A DNA stretch of 64,000 nt. Origin: CALNZV01 sp942491115. Its GTDB lineage: Bacteria; Desulfobacterota; Desulfobacteria; Desulfobacterales; UBA5852. Below are positions 35,043 through 43,863 of the stretch, piece after piece (position 1 is the first letter of the stretch; the number at the start of each line of letters is the position of its first letter). The stretch is taken from positions 434,001-498,000 of the forward strand of contig CALNZV010000001.1 in NCBI GenBank assembly GCA_942491115.1, written 5' to 3'. The notes under the pieces were generated by a model. That model saw only the letters and a list, made by a program, of their open reading frames with translations, was not told the DNA's origin and ran no database searches. A program made the position numbers and the translations under genes.

Positions 35043-35603
35043 TTGAAACTCTACACCGGTACCGGCGACAAGGGAAAGACAAGCCTTTTCAGCGGAGAGA
35101 GGATACCCAAATCCGACCATCGCATTGAAACCTATGGGGACGTGGACGAACTGAATTCGATCATCGGTACAGTGGCAGCCGCCATTCCCAGGGAGGCCGC
35201 GGAGTGGATCGGGGAACTGAGTATCATCCAGTCCCATCTCTTCAACATCGGCGCCTGGCTGGCCACCACCCCCGAATCCCCGCGGACGGATGCCCTCCCC
35301 CCCCTTGAGGAATCCATGTGGCGGTTTTTGGAAACTGCCATCGATCGCCTCGATGACAAGCTGCCGCCTTTGGAGGGCTTTATCCTTCCCTCAGGCCACC
35401 CGGCGGCGGCGGCGGCCCACGTCGCTCGTACCGTCTGCCGCCGAGCCGAGCGCCGCGCGGTCAATCTGGTCCAAACCGATGCCCACACCGACACCCTTTC
35501 GGGTGCCCTGATCTATCTGAACCGGCTTTCGGATTACCTGTTCGCTCTGGCGAGGGGTATCAATCATGCCACCGGCCACGGGGACCGTCTCTGGAAGGAA
35601 TAA
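35043..35603 (+). CDS. PduO-type cob(I)alamin adenosyltransferase
   Basis: The 186-residue protein starts at TTG and reads MKLYTGTGDKGKTSLFSGER, the PduO ATP-binding motif TGxGDxGxTSL. It also has YGDVDELNSIIGTVAAAI near residue 32, the helical bundle with HVARTVCRRAERRAVNL near 123 and the C-terminal LNRLSDYLFALAR. It transfers the adenosyl group of ATP to cob(I)alamin, making coenzyme B12. The TTG is supported by GGAG 8 bases upstream. It is followed 6 bases later by a flavin/NAD reductase gene, which could supply the cob(I)alamin-reducing electrons. Confidence 0.93.
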   Translation: MKLYTGTGDKGKTSLFSGERIPKSDHRIETYGDVDELNSIIGTVAAAIPREAAEWIGELSIIQSHLFNIGAWLATTPESPRTDALPPLEESMWRFLETAIDRLDDKLPPLEGFILPSGHPAAAAAHVARTVCRRAERRAVNLVQTDAHTDTLSGALIYLNRLSDYLFALARGINHATGHGDRLWKE

Positions 35604-35609
35604 GCCGTC

Positions 35610-36281
35610 GTGGCACCGCCGCACCTCCCTAATCCAGCCGTCTACACCTCTTCCATCACGGAGAGGACCTGGCTCTCCGAGTCCGCCTTTGAACTCACTA
35701 TCGAGCGTCCCATCGGCTTTCGGTTCAACGCCGGCCAGAGGATCCGCATCTATTGCAAGGGGCTTGAGCGGGACTACTCCCTGGCCTGCAGCCCCGATGC
35801 ACCCAGCCTCTCCCTCTGCATCCGCCGCGTGGCACCGGGCCCTGTCTCCTCCCTTCTCTCCGAGGCGCCCATGGGCACACCCATTCAAATAACAGACCCC
35901 TTAGGCTATTTCTGCCTTCAACCCTCGACCGCCGCTGTGGTATTGGTAGCCACGGGCACCGGAATTGCACCATTTCGTTCCATGGCGGCTGACGGTGCCG
36001 GCGGTTTCACCCTCCTCCACGGGGTCAGGACCGCCGAGGAGTTGTACTACCGGAGAGAATTCGAGGCATCGGCCGGGTACTACGTTCCCTGTCTATCCGC
36101 CCCGTCGGCTTCCCTCGAGGGGGCATGGACCGGTCGGGTGACGGACTACGCCAAGGGGCATCTGCCGATTCTGGACTACGATTTTTACCTTTGCGGGCGC
36201 CGGGAAATGATTCGGGACATGACCGAATTGATCGACGAGCGTTATTCCTCGTCGAAGGTCTATTCGGAAATTTTCTTTTAG
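35610..36281 (+). CDS. Ferredoxin-NADP+ reductase-like flavin/NAD(P) oxidoreductase
   Basis: The 223-residue protein has an FAD-binding barrel with RIYCKGLERDYSLACSPDA near residue 48 (the R-x-Y-S motif), then an NAD(P) half with VVLVATGTGIAPFRSMA near residue 110 and the C-terminal FYLCGRREMIRDMTELI. It lacks a ferredoxin domain. The GTG start at 35610 lies 6 bases after the adenosyltransferase stop, with GGAAGGA upstream. Coupling suggests it may reduce cobalamin for its neighbour, but this is inference; a free flavin or ferredoxin partner is also possible. Confidence 0.85.
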   Translation: MAPPHLPNPAVYTSSITERTWLSESAFELTIERPIGFRFNAGQRIRIYCKGLERDYSLACSPDAPSLSLCIRRVAPGPVSSLLSEAPMGTPIQITDPLGYFCLQPSTAAVVLVATGTGIAPFRSMAADGAGGFTLLHGVRTAEELYYRREFEASAGYYVPCLSAPSASLEGAWTGRVTDYAKGHLPILDYDFYLCGRREMIRDMTELIDERYSSSKVYSEIFF

Positions 36282-36376
36282 GGTCCTCCTTAGAGAGTGC
36301 CGCCTACAGGCTCTCATTCGGCGGCAGTCTAAAGATGGATACCGCGGCCTCACCGAACCCAAGAAAGGTTGACGAC

Positions 36377-37753
36377 ATGCCCATCAGAAATGTGGTGTTG
36401 CCCGCTTCTGAAATGCCTCGGCAATGGTACAATATTTTGGCCGACATTCCACTGAATCCTCCCCTCAAGCCCGACGGCTCTCCAGTCGGGCCCGAGGACC
36501 TGGCTCCCGTTTTTCCGATGACCCTCATCGAGCAGGAGATGTCCACCGATCGATGGATCGATATTCCCGAACCCGTGATGGATATTCTGCGGCTATGGCG
36601 GCCGACGCCCCTGAGCCGAGCCTACAGCTTCGAAAAAGCCCTGGGCACATCCTGCCGCATCTACATCAAAAACGAAAGCACCAGCCCGCCCGGCAGCCAC
36701 AAGCCGAACACATCGGTGCCCCAGGCCTACTACAACAAGCAATTCGGCATCGAACGCCTGACCACCGAAACCGGGGCCGGCCAATGGGGAAGCGCTCTGT
36801 CCTTCGCCTGCGCCCAGTTTGGACTGGAGTGCCGTGTGTACATGGTTCGAATCAGTTTCGATCAGAAACCCTACCGGAAGGCTATGATGGAAACCTGGGG
36901 GGCGCACTGCGTGCCAAGCCCCAGCACCGAGACCCAAGCGGGCAGAAACGCCCTTGAAAAGGATCCCGACACCCCGGGGAGTCTCGGCATCGCCATCAGC
37001 GAGGCCATCGAAGCCGCGGTGGCCGACACCACCGGCAAAACCCGATATTCCCTGGGCAGCGTGCTGAATCATGTCATGCTTCACCAGACCATCATCGGCC
37101 TGGAGGCCAAGAAGCAGCTGGCGCTGGTGGAGGAGGTCCCGGACGTCATCGTCGGCTGCGCCGGGGGCGGTAGTAATTTTGCCGGCCTGGCCTTCCCTTT
37201 CATCCAGGACAAGATCAACGGCAAAGAGACGGCGATTCACCCGGTCGAGCCCATGGCCTGCCCCACCCTGACCCGTGCGCCCTTCGTCTACGATTATGGA
37301 GACACCGCCGGCTACACCCCTCTGCTCCCCATGCACAGCCTCGGCCACGACTTCGTCCCTCCCCCCATCCATGCCGGGGGGCTTCGCTATCACGGCATGG
37401 CCCCCCTTGTCAGCCAGCTGGCGGCCCAAGGGCTCATCGAGCCCAAGTCCGTCTCTCAAACCGAGGCTTACGACGCCGGCCTATTGTGGGCACGCACCGA
37501 AGGCTTCATCCCGGCCCCCGAGACCACCAACGCCCTCGCCCAGGTGGTCAAGGAGGCCCGACAAGCCGAGGAGGAAGGAAAAGAAAAAGTGATCCTCGCG
37601 AGCTTCAGCGGCCACGGCCTTCTGGACCTCGGGGCTTACGAACGATACCTGTCCGGAACCCTCCATGACGTTTCCATGAGCGAGGAGGAATTAGAGGCAT
37701 GCAGAACCGCCGTCAGGGGCCACCCAACGCCACGGATGCTGAAACACCGGTAA
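36377..37753 (+). CDS. TrpB2-type tryptophan synthase beta chain
   Basis: The 458-residue protein belongs to the TrpB2 branch, longer than TrpB1. It has WRPTPLSRAYSFEKALG near residue 74, the PLP-binding STSPPGSHKPNTS with Lys109, TETGAGQWGSALSFACAQFG near 130, the phosphate loop DVIVGCAGGGSNFAGLAFPF near 255, and the C-terminal ASFSGHGLLDLGAYERYLSG. TrpB2 converts indole or O-phosphoserine-type substrates plus serine to tryptophan. The trp operon is not in the window, so this is an orphan copy. AAAGG lies 8 bases before the ATG at 36377. Confidence 0.93.
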   Translation: MPIRNVVLPASEMPRQWYNILADIPLNPPLKPDGSPVGPEDLAPVFPMTLIEQEMSTDRWIDIPEPVMDILRLWRPTPLSRAYSFEKALGTSCRIYIKNESTSPPGSHKPNTSVPQAYYNKQFGIERLTTETGAGQWGSALSFACAQFGLECRVYMVRISFDQKPYRKAMMETWGAHCVPSPSTETQAGRNALEKDPDTPGSLGIAISEAIEAAVADTTGKTRYSLGSVLNHVMLHQTIIGLEAKKQLALVEEVPDVIVGCAGGGSNFAGLAFPFIQDKINGKETAIHPVEPMACPTLTRAPFVYDYGDTAGYTPLLPMHSLGHDFVPPPIHAGGLRYHGMAPLVSQLAAQGLIEPKSVSQTEAYDAGLLWARTEGFIPAPETTNALAQVVKEARQAEEEGKEKVILASFSGHGLLDLGAYERYLSGTLHDVSMSEEELEACRTAVRGHPTPRMLKHR

Positions 37754-38019
37754 CAGAAACACCGGAGCTTCTGGAACGCCGGTGCCCCCGATTGGGAGGT
37801 CCGGTACCCTTCGGGTATTGCCGATCATCCGAGGCTTCGTCCCACCCCTGTCCCCAGGTCTTCGATTGCTGGTGGGATCGCTTCGATGTGGTCGGTCACC
37901 TCCGCGCCATATTGACGGAAGCGGTATTCAACGCCCTTGGAGCCCGTGAACCGCAGCCCAAAGTCAACCGAATCCTCGACCTCATCGAGATGGCCAGAAA
38001 AACCCTTTCAAAGCATTGA
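37699..38019 (+). CDS. Small Cys-containing protein overlapping trpB2
   Basis: The 106-residue protein has LLERRCPRLGGPVPFGYC, SSHPCPQVFDCWWDRFDVV and a helical C terminus (KVNRILDLIEMARKTL). Four Cys residues in two pairs suggest metal binding. No named family was recognised. Its ATG lies 55 bases inside the end of trpB2 with GGAGG 10 bases upstream, so translation is probably coupled to TrpB2. A role with tryptophan synthase is possible but unsupported. Confidence 0.6.
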   Translation: MQNRRQGPPNATDAETPVTETPELLERRCPRLGGPVPFGYCRSSEASSHPCPQVFDCWWDRFDVVGHLRAILTEAVFNALGAREPQPKVNRILDLIEMARKTLSKH

Positions 38020-38202
38020 CGGCCTGTTTGCAACGGATGTGGCCCAATACCCAGCCCTGTCCTCCCGCCCCCTAGCATTGCCATCGGTGACGACCAGCAT
38101 TATCTATTTTTGGAAGAAAAGTTCCAAGGATTCTCCCCATCGGTGGCGCGGTAGGCCAATGATGGCTTTGGTTTTAATCCGGAACCCATCGAGAAAACAG
38201 CC

Positions 38203-39840
38203 ATGACCCTTTCAGCCGACGAGTCCCCAGCCGCTCTTAAATCACGATTGTCAAAGATAGAAACCGCTTATACGAAGCTTGAAAAAGACACCGCCGCTCG
38301 AATCCGGTCCATGGAGACGGAGTGCATCCGGAGTCGGCAGAAGGACGAGGCCCTGGAACTGGCCCGGGTCATCATCGACAACAGCCCCGTCGTTCTCTTC
38401 CAGCGGCTCGCCGGCGACAACCCCCGTCTTGTTTATGTATCGGACAACATCCGCCAGTTTGGATACGAGCCCTCCGATTTTATAGAGGAACGGATCCTTT
38501 TTCGGGACATCCTCCATCCCGATGACCGGGATCGGGTCGGAGATGAGATCGACTCCTTCATCGAGAAGGGGATGGAAACCTACCGGCAAAACTACCGGAT
38601 CCTGACACCGGCCGGCGACACCCGCTGGATCGAGGACCGAACCTCGGTGGTCAGGGACGACGGGGGAAACAAAACCCATCACCAGGGGATACTGGTGGAC
38701 ATCACCGAGAGAACGCTGACCGAGAAGGCTCTGGCCCGCAGTGAAGAAAAATACCGGCGAATCATCGAAACCACCGGCCAGGGATTCGTCATGATGGACG
38801 AACATCTGACTATCCTTGACGTCAACGAAGCCTACTGCAGGATGCTGGGCTATTCGCGCCAGGAGTTGATCGGCAGGTCGCCCCTCGATCTGGCCACACC
38901 GGATTTCCGCCGCTTTCTGGATTCCAACCGGCGCCACCTGCTGGCCTCCGACGAACGAGAATTCGAAGGGAGCCTGGTTGCCAAATCCGGCAGGATCGTC
39001 CCGGTGCTCATCCACGGCAACACCCTGAAGGACGATGGCGGTCACCCCCTTGGCAACATTGCCTTTGTCACCGATCTCACCCAGCAGAAACAATCGCTTC
39101 TTCTTGCCGCAGAGGTTCAGCGTCATCTCCTACCCCAAACCGGTCCCTGCTTGAACGGACTGGAAGTGGCCGGACGAAGCCTGCCCTGCGACGAAATCGG
39201 CGGTGACTATTTCGATTTCATCACCCGGGGGGAGGGAGGAAACGGCCCTGTCTGCCTGGTTGTGGGGGACATTACCGGCCATGGGGTGGACGCGGCCCTT
39301 TTCATGACGGCATCCAGATCTTTCCTGAGACTCAGGGCCTCCCAGCCCGGATCCTCCACCCAAATCATTTCGGACATGAACCGCCACCTCTCCTCCGATG
39401 CGAATATGGCCAGCCGGTTCATGACCCTATTCTTCATGGTCGTCGAGCCCGAGCAGCATCGGATACGCTGGGTGCGGGCCGGTCACGATCCGGCGCTGAT
39501 CTACAGTCCGGAAGACGACCGTTTCCACGAACTCAAAGGCTCCGGCATCGCCCTGGGCCTCGACCCGAACTACCCCTACGAAGAAAACAGCTATCACGAT
39601 CTGACGACGGGACAGATCATCACCGTGGGGACCGACGGCATCTGGGAAGCACGAAATCCCGATGGAGAGATGTTTGGAAAAGATCGGTTGTGCCGCATCA
39701 TCCGGGATAGCCAAGATGAAAGCGCCGACACCATCCTCAACCGGGTGTACGACGCCCTTTACCACTTCCAAGACGGCAGCCGAAGCGAAGACGACATGAC
39801 CCTGGTCATCGCCAAGGCGACCCCCCCGGCCATACCCTGA
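38203..39840 (+). CDS. PAS-PAS-PP2C (SpoIIE/RsbU type) protein phosphatase
   Basis: The 545-residue protein has a coiled-coil start, a first PAS domain (about residues 55-170, with FGYEPSDFIEERILFRDILHPDD), a second (about 185-295, with ILDVNEAYCRMLGYSRQELI), and a C-terminal PP2C domain with LPCDEIGGDYFDFITRGEGG near 325, VVGDITGHGVDAALFMT near 355 and TVGTDGIWEARNPDGEMFGK near 475. It has no membrane segments. Such proteins dephosphorylate anti-sigma-antagonist proteins in partner-switching pathways; the PAS domains would sense a ligand or redox state. No antagonist pair is adjacent. Confidence 0.93.
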   Translation: MTLSADESPAALKSRLSKIETAYTKLEKDTAARIRSMETECIRSRQKDEALELARVIIDNSPVVLFQRLAGDNPRLVYVSDNIRQFGYEPSDFIEERILFRDILHPDDRDRVGDEIDSFIEKGMETYRQNYRILTPAGDTRWIEDRTSVVRDDGGNKTHHQGILVDITERTLTEKALARSEEKYRRIIETTGQGFVMMDEHLTILDVNEAYCRMLGYSRQELIGRSPLDLATPDFRRFLDSNRRHLLASDEREFEGSLVAKSGRIVPVLIHGNTLKDDGGHPLGNIAFVTDLTQQKQSLLLAAEVQRHLLPQTGPCLNGLEVAGRSLPCDEIGGDYFDFITRGEGGNGPVCLVVGDITGHGVDAALFMTASRSFLRLRASQPGSSTQIISDMNRHLSSDANMASRFMTLFFMVVEPEQHRIRWVRAGHDPALIYSPEDDRFHELKGSGIALGLDPNYPYEENSYHDLTTGQIITVGTDGIWEARNPDGEMFGKDRLCRIIRDSQDESADTILNRVYDALYHFQDGSRSEDDMTLVIAKATPPAIP

Positions 39841-40031
39841 CCCACCGCGGGAAGATGCGGTTTTTCAGCGCGGCCCAGCCATGGAGCCGCCGGTCGGGAT
39901 CCTGATCCCTTCTTTCCATGCCATGTGACAGACGGCGAACCCTGCATTATCATCCCTGGACCGGAAACGCCCCGGCCGGCTTTTCGCCGATGGCCTCCGT
40001 ACCCTATGACATCTGGAACGAACCGAATGCC

Positions 40032-41222
40032 ATGTCCCCAGCATCCCGACACACCTATCGTTTGACCTGGGTGCAGCAGATCGCCGACATCCCTTCAGCT
40101 GAATGGGATCGTCTCGCCCGGCCTTTGGCCGTTCCGTTCCTGGAATGGAACTGGCTTCGGTTGATGGAGTCGTCCGGCAGCGCGACGCCTGACAGGGGAT
40201 GGCTGCCCCTGCACCTGACCGTTTGGTCCGATGATCGCCTCGTGGCCGCGGCCCCCCTATACGTCAAAGGAAACAGCACCGGGGAATTCGTTTTCGACCA
40301 TGTCTGGGTGGACGTTGCCGAGCGGCTCGGGGTGGCCTACTACCCCAAGCTGATCGGAATGAGCCCCTTTACCCCGGCGTCGGGGTATCGCTTCCTGGTT
40401 GACCATGGGGAGGACGAAGGGGAATTGACCCGTCTCATGGTCCGGGCCATCGAAGAATTCTGCCGGTCCCAGGGTCTGTCAGGATGCAGCTTTCACTACG
40501 TGGACCCTGAATGGCGGGCGCTCATGGAGGCACAAGGCTTCCGTCCGTGGCTGCACCAGAGTTTCTCCTGGTTCAACCAGCGCTATCGGAGCTTCGATGA
40601 TTTCCTGGCCCGGTTCAAGTCCAATCAGCGTCGGAACATCCGACGAGAGCGAAAAGCGATGGAGAATCAGGGACTATCCATGGCCGCCTTTCACGGGGAC
40701 CAGATTCCCGAGACCTTTTTCCCTCTCATGTATCGATTCTACAGCAAGACCAACGATCAGTTCGGCATCTGGGGATGCAAATACCTGACCCCTGCCTTTT
40801 TCGACCAACTCCACGCGCATTTCCGGGAGCGTCTGTTGTTCACCGCCGCCTTCAACGGCGACCGTCGCGACCTGCCCGTGGCCATGGCCATGCTTCTGAC
40901 CAAGGGAGACCGGCTCTACGGGCGTTATTGGGGAACGGTCAAAGACGCCAAAGCCCTTCATTTCAATACCTGCTACTATCAACCCATCGAATGGGCCATC
41001 GAGCGGGGCATCCGCCAGTTTGACCCCGGTATCGGAGGCTTCCACAAAATCAGGCGGGGTTTCGAGGCGGTTCCCAATTACAGCCTCCACCGGTTTTTCG
41101 ATCCCCGGCTCCAGCAGGTGATGGATAACCATATCCACCAGATCAACGCCCACGAAGCCCACGACATCGACGCCATCAATCTAAAAATCCCCTTCGCCTC
41201 CCGCCCCGCATCAGACGGCTGA
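40032..41222 (+). CDS. GNAT family protein, COG3146-like (peptidoglycan/peptide N-acyltransferase type)
   Basis: The 396-residue protein is a double-GNAT type. It contains PFLEWNWLRLMESSGSATPD near residue 36, VWVDVAERLGVAYYPKLIGM near 95, SFDDFLARFKSNQRRNIRRE near 195 and IEWAIERGIRQFDPGIGGFH near 320. Relatives are linked to cytoplasmic acyl or aminoacyl transfer to cell-wall or lipid precursors, but none is characterised well. The ATG at 40032 gives the usual family start (VQQIADIPSAEWDRLA); a longer frame begins at 39918. It is the last intact gene before a region of gene fragments. Confidence 0.8.
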   Translation: MSPASRHTYRLTWVQQIADIPSAEWDRLARPLAVPFLEWNWLRLMESSGSATPDRGWLPLHLTVWSDDRLVAAAPLYVKGNSTGEFVFDHVWVDVAERLGVAYYPKLIGMSPFTPASGYRFLVDHGEDEGELTRLMVRAIEEFCRSQGLSGCSFHYVDPEWRALMEAQGFRPWLHQSFSWFNQRYRSFDDFLARFKSNQRRNIRRERKAMENQGLSMAAFHGDQIPETFFPLMYRFYSKTNDQFGIWGCKYLTPAFFDQLHAHFRERLLFTAAFNGDRRDLPVAMAMLLTKGDRLYGRYWGTVKDAKALHFNTCYYQPIEWAIERGIRQFDPGIGGFHKIRRGFEAVPNYSLHRFFDPRLQQVMDNHIHQINAHEAHDIDAINLKIPFASRPASDG

Positions 41223-41449
41223 GACGAGGGCGTTCCCCCGCCGCCGATCAACGACGATCTCCAGCGTGGGCAGGGGGGATCCGCTGTCCGCCCTCTGTCT
41301 GATGGGTCGAAACGCTGGGGCAAAAAATCATATTCGAAGACATTTCCCTCATGGGGCTCCCCAGAAAAAACGGTGCCTGGGTCCATTTCAACGTCACAGG
41401 TTTCAACGGATTGCTGGGGGTCGAAAGGGATTAGGGGAAAGAGGCGGTA

Positions 41450-41736
41450 TCGACCGGAGTCTTCATCGTCATGCTCGCCTGCGCAACTCTCTCCAGCGCG
41501 TTACTGAGGGTCATGCCGCTGGCGGAACGATATCTCAGGTGGATTGGGGCCGGATACATCTATCTGGCTCGCCATCGGTATATGGCGCACCCACTACGCT
41601 TTCTTGGAATCCGACAGGACAGCAAATGCATTCACCAAAGAATTCATTCTACAGCTTTTCGATCCAAAGGCGGCGGTTTATGGATTGACGCTCTATTCCA
41701 CGTTTCTGGCCACACTCTCGGACCGTATCGCTGCGC
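41450..41736 (+). pseudogene. Fragment of a LysE-type amino acid exporter
   Basis: One frame gives GVFIVMLACATLSSALLRVM and YLRWIGAGYIYLAR, the second membrane segment and the WIGAxYI motif of LysE-family exporters. After a frame change near 41565 a second frame gives FTKEFILQLFDPKAAVYGL and TLYSTFLATL, the family's Q-x-x-N/DPKA motif. The N terminus is not recognisable and the C terminus is cut where repeat copy D begins, at 41737. At least one frameshift and a truncation are needed. LysE proteins export basic amino acids or other small molecules; this copy is dead. Confidence 0.65.
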
Positions 41737-41907
41737 TATCCCGGATATGTCACGTGTTGGCGGCGTTCATCGGCCAGGCATTCAAGGGCGCCGCCGACCG
41801 TTGGTACCGCAAGCCCTTGATCACGGCGCATTTGGAAGCCTCCGACGCGCCCCCAGGGGGAATAGTTTCGGGGGTTTTTGCCATTCCGCCGGGGGACAAA
41901 CGGCTCC
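41737..41907 (+). mobile_element. MITE-like repeat, copy D (left 171 bases only)
   Basis: It starts TATCCCGGATATGTCACGTG after a GC context and follows the other copies through GGGGGACAAACGGCTCC. It then leaves the shared sequence at 41908, so the AT-rich right third and the right inverted end are missing. Both sides are gene fragments: a LysE piece on the left, a SIR2-domain piece on the right. Either the element lost its right end in a deletion, or a later rearrangement joined here. Confidence 0.75.
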
Positions 41908-42098
41908 AGGGCCCATGGCTGCTTGCTGCACCAGGCCTCAATGGTCGCGGGGTCGACTTCACCCCCATCCAGATCGGGGTGCATGTCTTCATAAATCTCT
42001 TGCCGCCACTCCCTGATCATTTCAGAAGCCAGGGGAACTCCGGAACTCTTTGAGGCACCCGCACCCAAAAAAAGCGAAAACTGGCGTCGATCCAGCAT
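41908..42098 (-). pseudogene. N-terminal fragment of a SIR2-like domain protein
   Basis: From an ATG at 42098 (a TAA stop lies directly before it) the frame reads MLDRRQFSLFLGAGASKSSG and VPLASEMIREWRQEIYEDM, which carries the GAGAS nucleotide-binding motif of SIR2-like proteins. About 63 residues are native; the frame then runs into repeat copy D. SIR2-like proteins of this type are frequently NADases in antiphage systems (Thoeris, DSR), but which system it came from cannot be told. The remaining gene is absent from the window. There is no clear ribosome site. Confidence 0.6.
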
Positions 42099-42323
42099 TT
42101 ACGATGATCCGGATGACTCTGCCCTGGGGCAGTCGTTCGATATCCATAGTCCCATCCCCAAAGGATCAGCGGCGATTTGAGTTTGCCTTAGCAACATATT
42201 GACGGGAGACGGTATTTCAATACCCCGGAGCGACTCTGGGGCGGACAAAGATGTTAACGACGACGAGGAGCGGGCGGCCCGATAGGGTGGGTCGAGGGAG
42301 AGGTCCCGTGGGGGGGTGCCCTG

Positions 42324-43676
42324 TCAGAGAATATCGATCCCGGTGTAGCTCTCTGGGGTGATGGTGGAAAGCTCGGCCTTTACCACCTCTGAAACCGACA
42401 AACCGTCGATGAAATCGGCGATCACTTGACGGGTGATCCGCTCGTGGGTTCGAGTCAGCCCCTTCAGTGCCTCGTAAGGTTCCGGATACCCCTCGCGGCG
42501 AAGGATGGTCTGAATGCCCTCGGCCACCACCGCCCAGTTATCCTCCAGATCCGCCCGGATGGCGGTGTCGTCCAGCACCAGCTTTTCCAGTCCCCGGAGA
42601 AGAGATTTCAGGGCGATCACCGTGTGGGCGATGGGCACCCCGATAACCCGGGTGACAGTGGAATCGGTGAGATCCCTCTGGAGCCTTGAAACCGGGAGTT
42701 TTGCCGACAGATGTTCCAGCAAGGCATTGGCCACCCCTAAGTTCCCCTCTGAATTTTCGAAGTCGATGGGATTGACCTTATGGGGCATGGTGGAGGAGCC
42801 CACTTCTCCTTTCTTGATTTTCTGCTTGAAGTAGTTCATCGACACGTAGGTCCACATGTCTCGGTTCAGGTCGATGAGAATGGTATTGAGACGTTTGATA
42901 CCGTCGAAGAAAGCCGCCAGGTGGTCGTAATGGTCGATCTGAGTGGTGGTGCGGGAGCGCGACAGGCCCAGGGTGCCGTTGACCAAGGCATCCGCGAAGG
43001 TCGGCCAGTCGACGTTAGGATAGGCGATGTGGTGGGCGTTGAAATTACCCGTTGCGCCACCGAACTTGGCTGAAAAGGGTACCGCATCCAAGAGTCCCAT
43101 CTGGGCTCCGAGTCGCTCGACAAACACGTAGAGCTCCTTCCCCAGTCGGGTGGGAGAGGCGGGCTGCCCATGGGTTCGGGCGAGCATGGGCACGGTTTTC
43201 CAGGCCTGTGACGCCGCCTGGAGGCGGTTGATCACTTCCTGATATAGCGGACGCACAACCGTCTGCCAGGCCTCCTTCAGGGCCAAGGGAATGGCTGTAT
43301 TGTTGATGTCTTGGGAGGTCAGGCCGAAATGAACATATTCCCTTAATTCCGGGATCCCGAGGTCGTCGAATTTTTCTTTGACAAGGTATTCCACGGCCTT
43401 TACATCATGATTGGTCGTTGCTTCGATCCCTTTGACCCGTATGGCATCCTTCAGGGTAAAGCCCTCGTATATCCCCCTAAGGGAATCGATAACCGCATTC
43501 GGAACGGCACTCAGCTGGGGCAGGGGCAGCCGGCAAAGGGCGATGACATATTCCACCTCCACCCGAACGCGATAGTGGATGAGGGCGCTTTCGGAGAAAT
43601 AGGCGGAAAGATCCGCAACGGCCCGGCGATAGCGGCCGTCGACCGGCGATATGGCGGTAAGGGGTGATAGATCCAT
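42324..43676 (-). CDS. purB: Adenylosuccinate lyase
   Basis: The 450-residue protein has the fumarase/aspartase superfamily core: ISPVDGRYRRAVADLSAYFS at the N terminus, HFGLTSQDINNTAIPLALKE near residue 115, LARTHGQPASPTRLGKEL near 160 and the signature GSSTMPHKVNPIDFENSEGN near 285. It makes AICAR and AMP in purine synthesis by releasing fumarate. The ATG at 43676 has GAGGA about 10 bases upstream; a frame from 43730 adds unrelated residues. Length matches the longer (450-460) purB class. Confidence 0.95.
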   Translation of the reverse strand: MDLSPLTAISPVDGRYRRAVADLSAYFSESALIHYRVRVEVEYVIALCRLPLPQLSAVPNAVIDSLRGIYEGFTLKDAIRVKGIEATTNHDVKAVEYLVKEKFDDLGIPELREYVHFGLTSQDINNTAIPLALKEAWQTVVRPLYQEVINRLQAASQAWKTVPMLARTHGQPASPTRLGKELYVFVERLGAQMGLLDAVPFSAKFGGATGNFNAHHIAYPNVDWPTFADALVNGTLGLSRSRTTTQIDHYDHLAAFFDGIKRLNTILIDLNRDMWTYVSMNYFKQKIKKGEVGSSTMPHKVNPIDFENSEGNLGVANALLEHLSAKLPVSRLQRDLTDSTVTRVIGVPIAHTVIALKSLLRGLEKLVLDDTAIRADLEDNWAVVAEGIQTILRREGYPEPYEALKGLTRTHERITRQVIADFIDGLSVSEVVKAELSTITPESYTGIDIL

Positions 43677-43863
43677 TGGTCTGGTCGTCCTCGGTGGGGT
43701 TGGTTCGCTTTGCCCGACGGCACCGGCCACCGGGTGATGTCTTTACAGCCGTGGTGTCGTTGCTATAGTCGAGGCACGGCGCCAGTGTCAACAGCGACCC
43801 TTTGGGCCGTTCAACATGGGGAATGAAGGATCCCAAAAACCGGACAACCGCGGAGACGATGCC

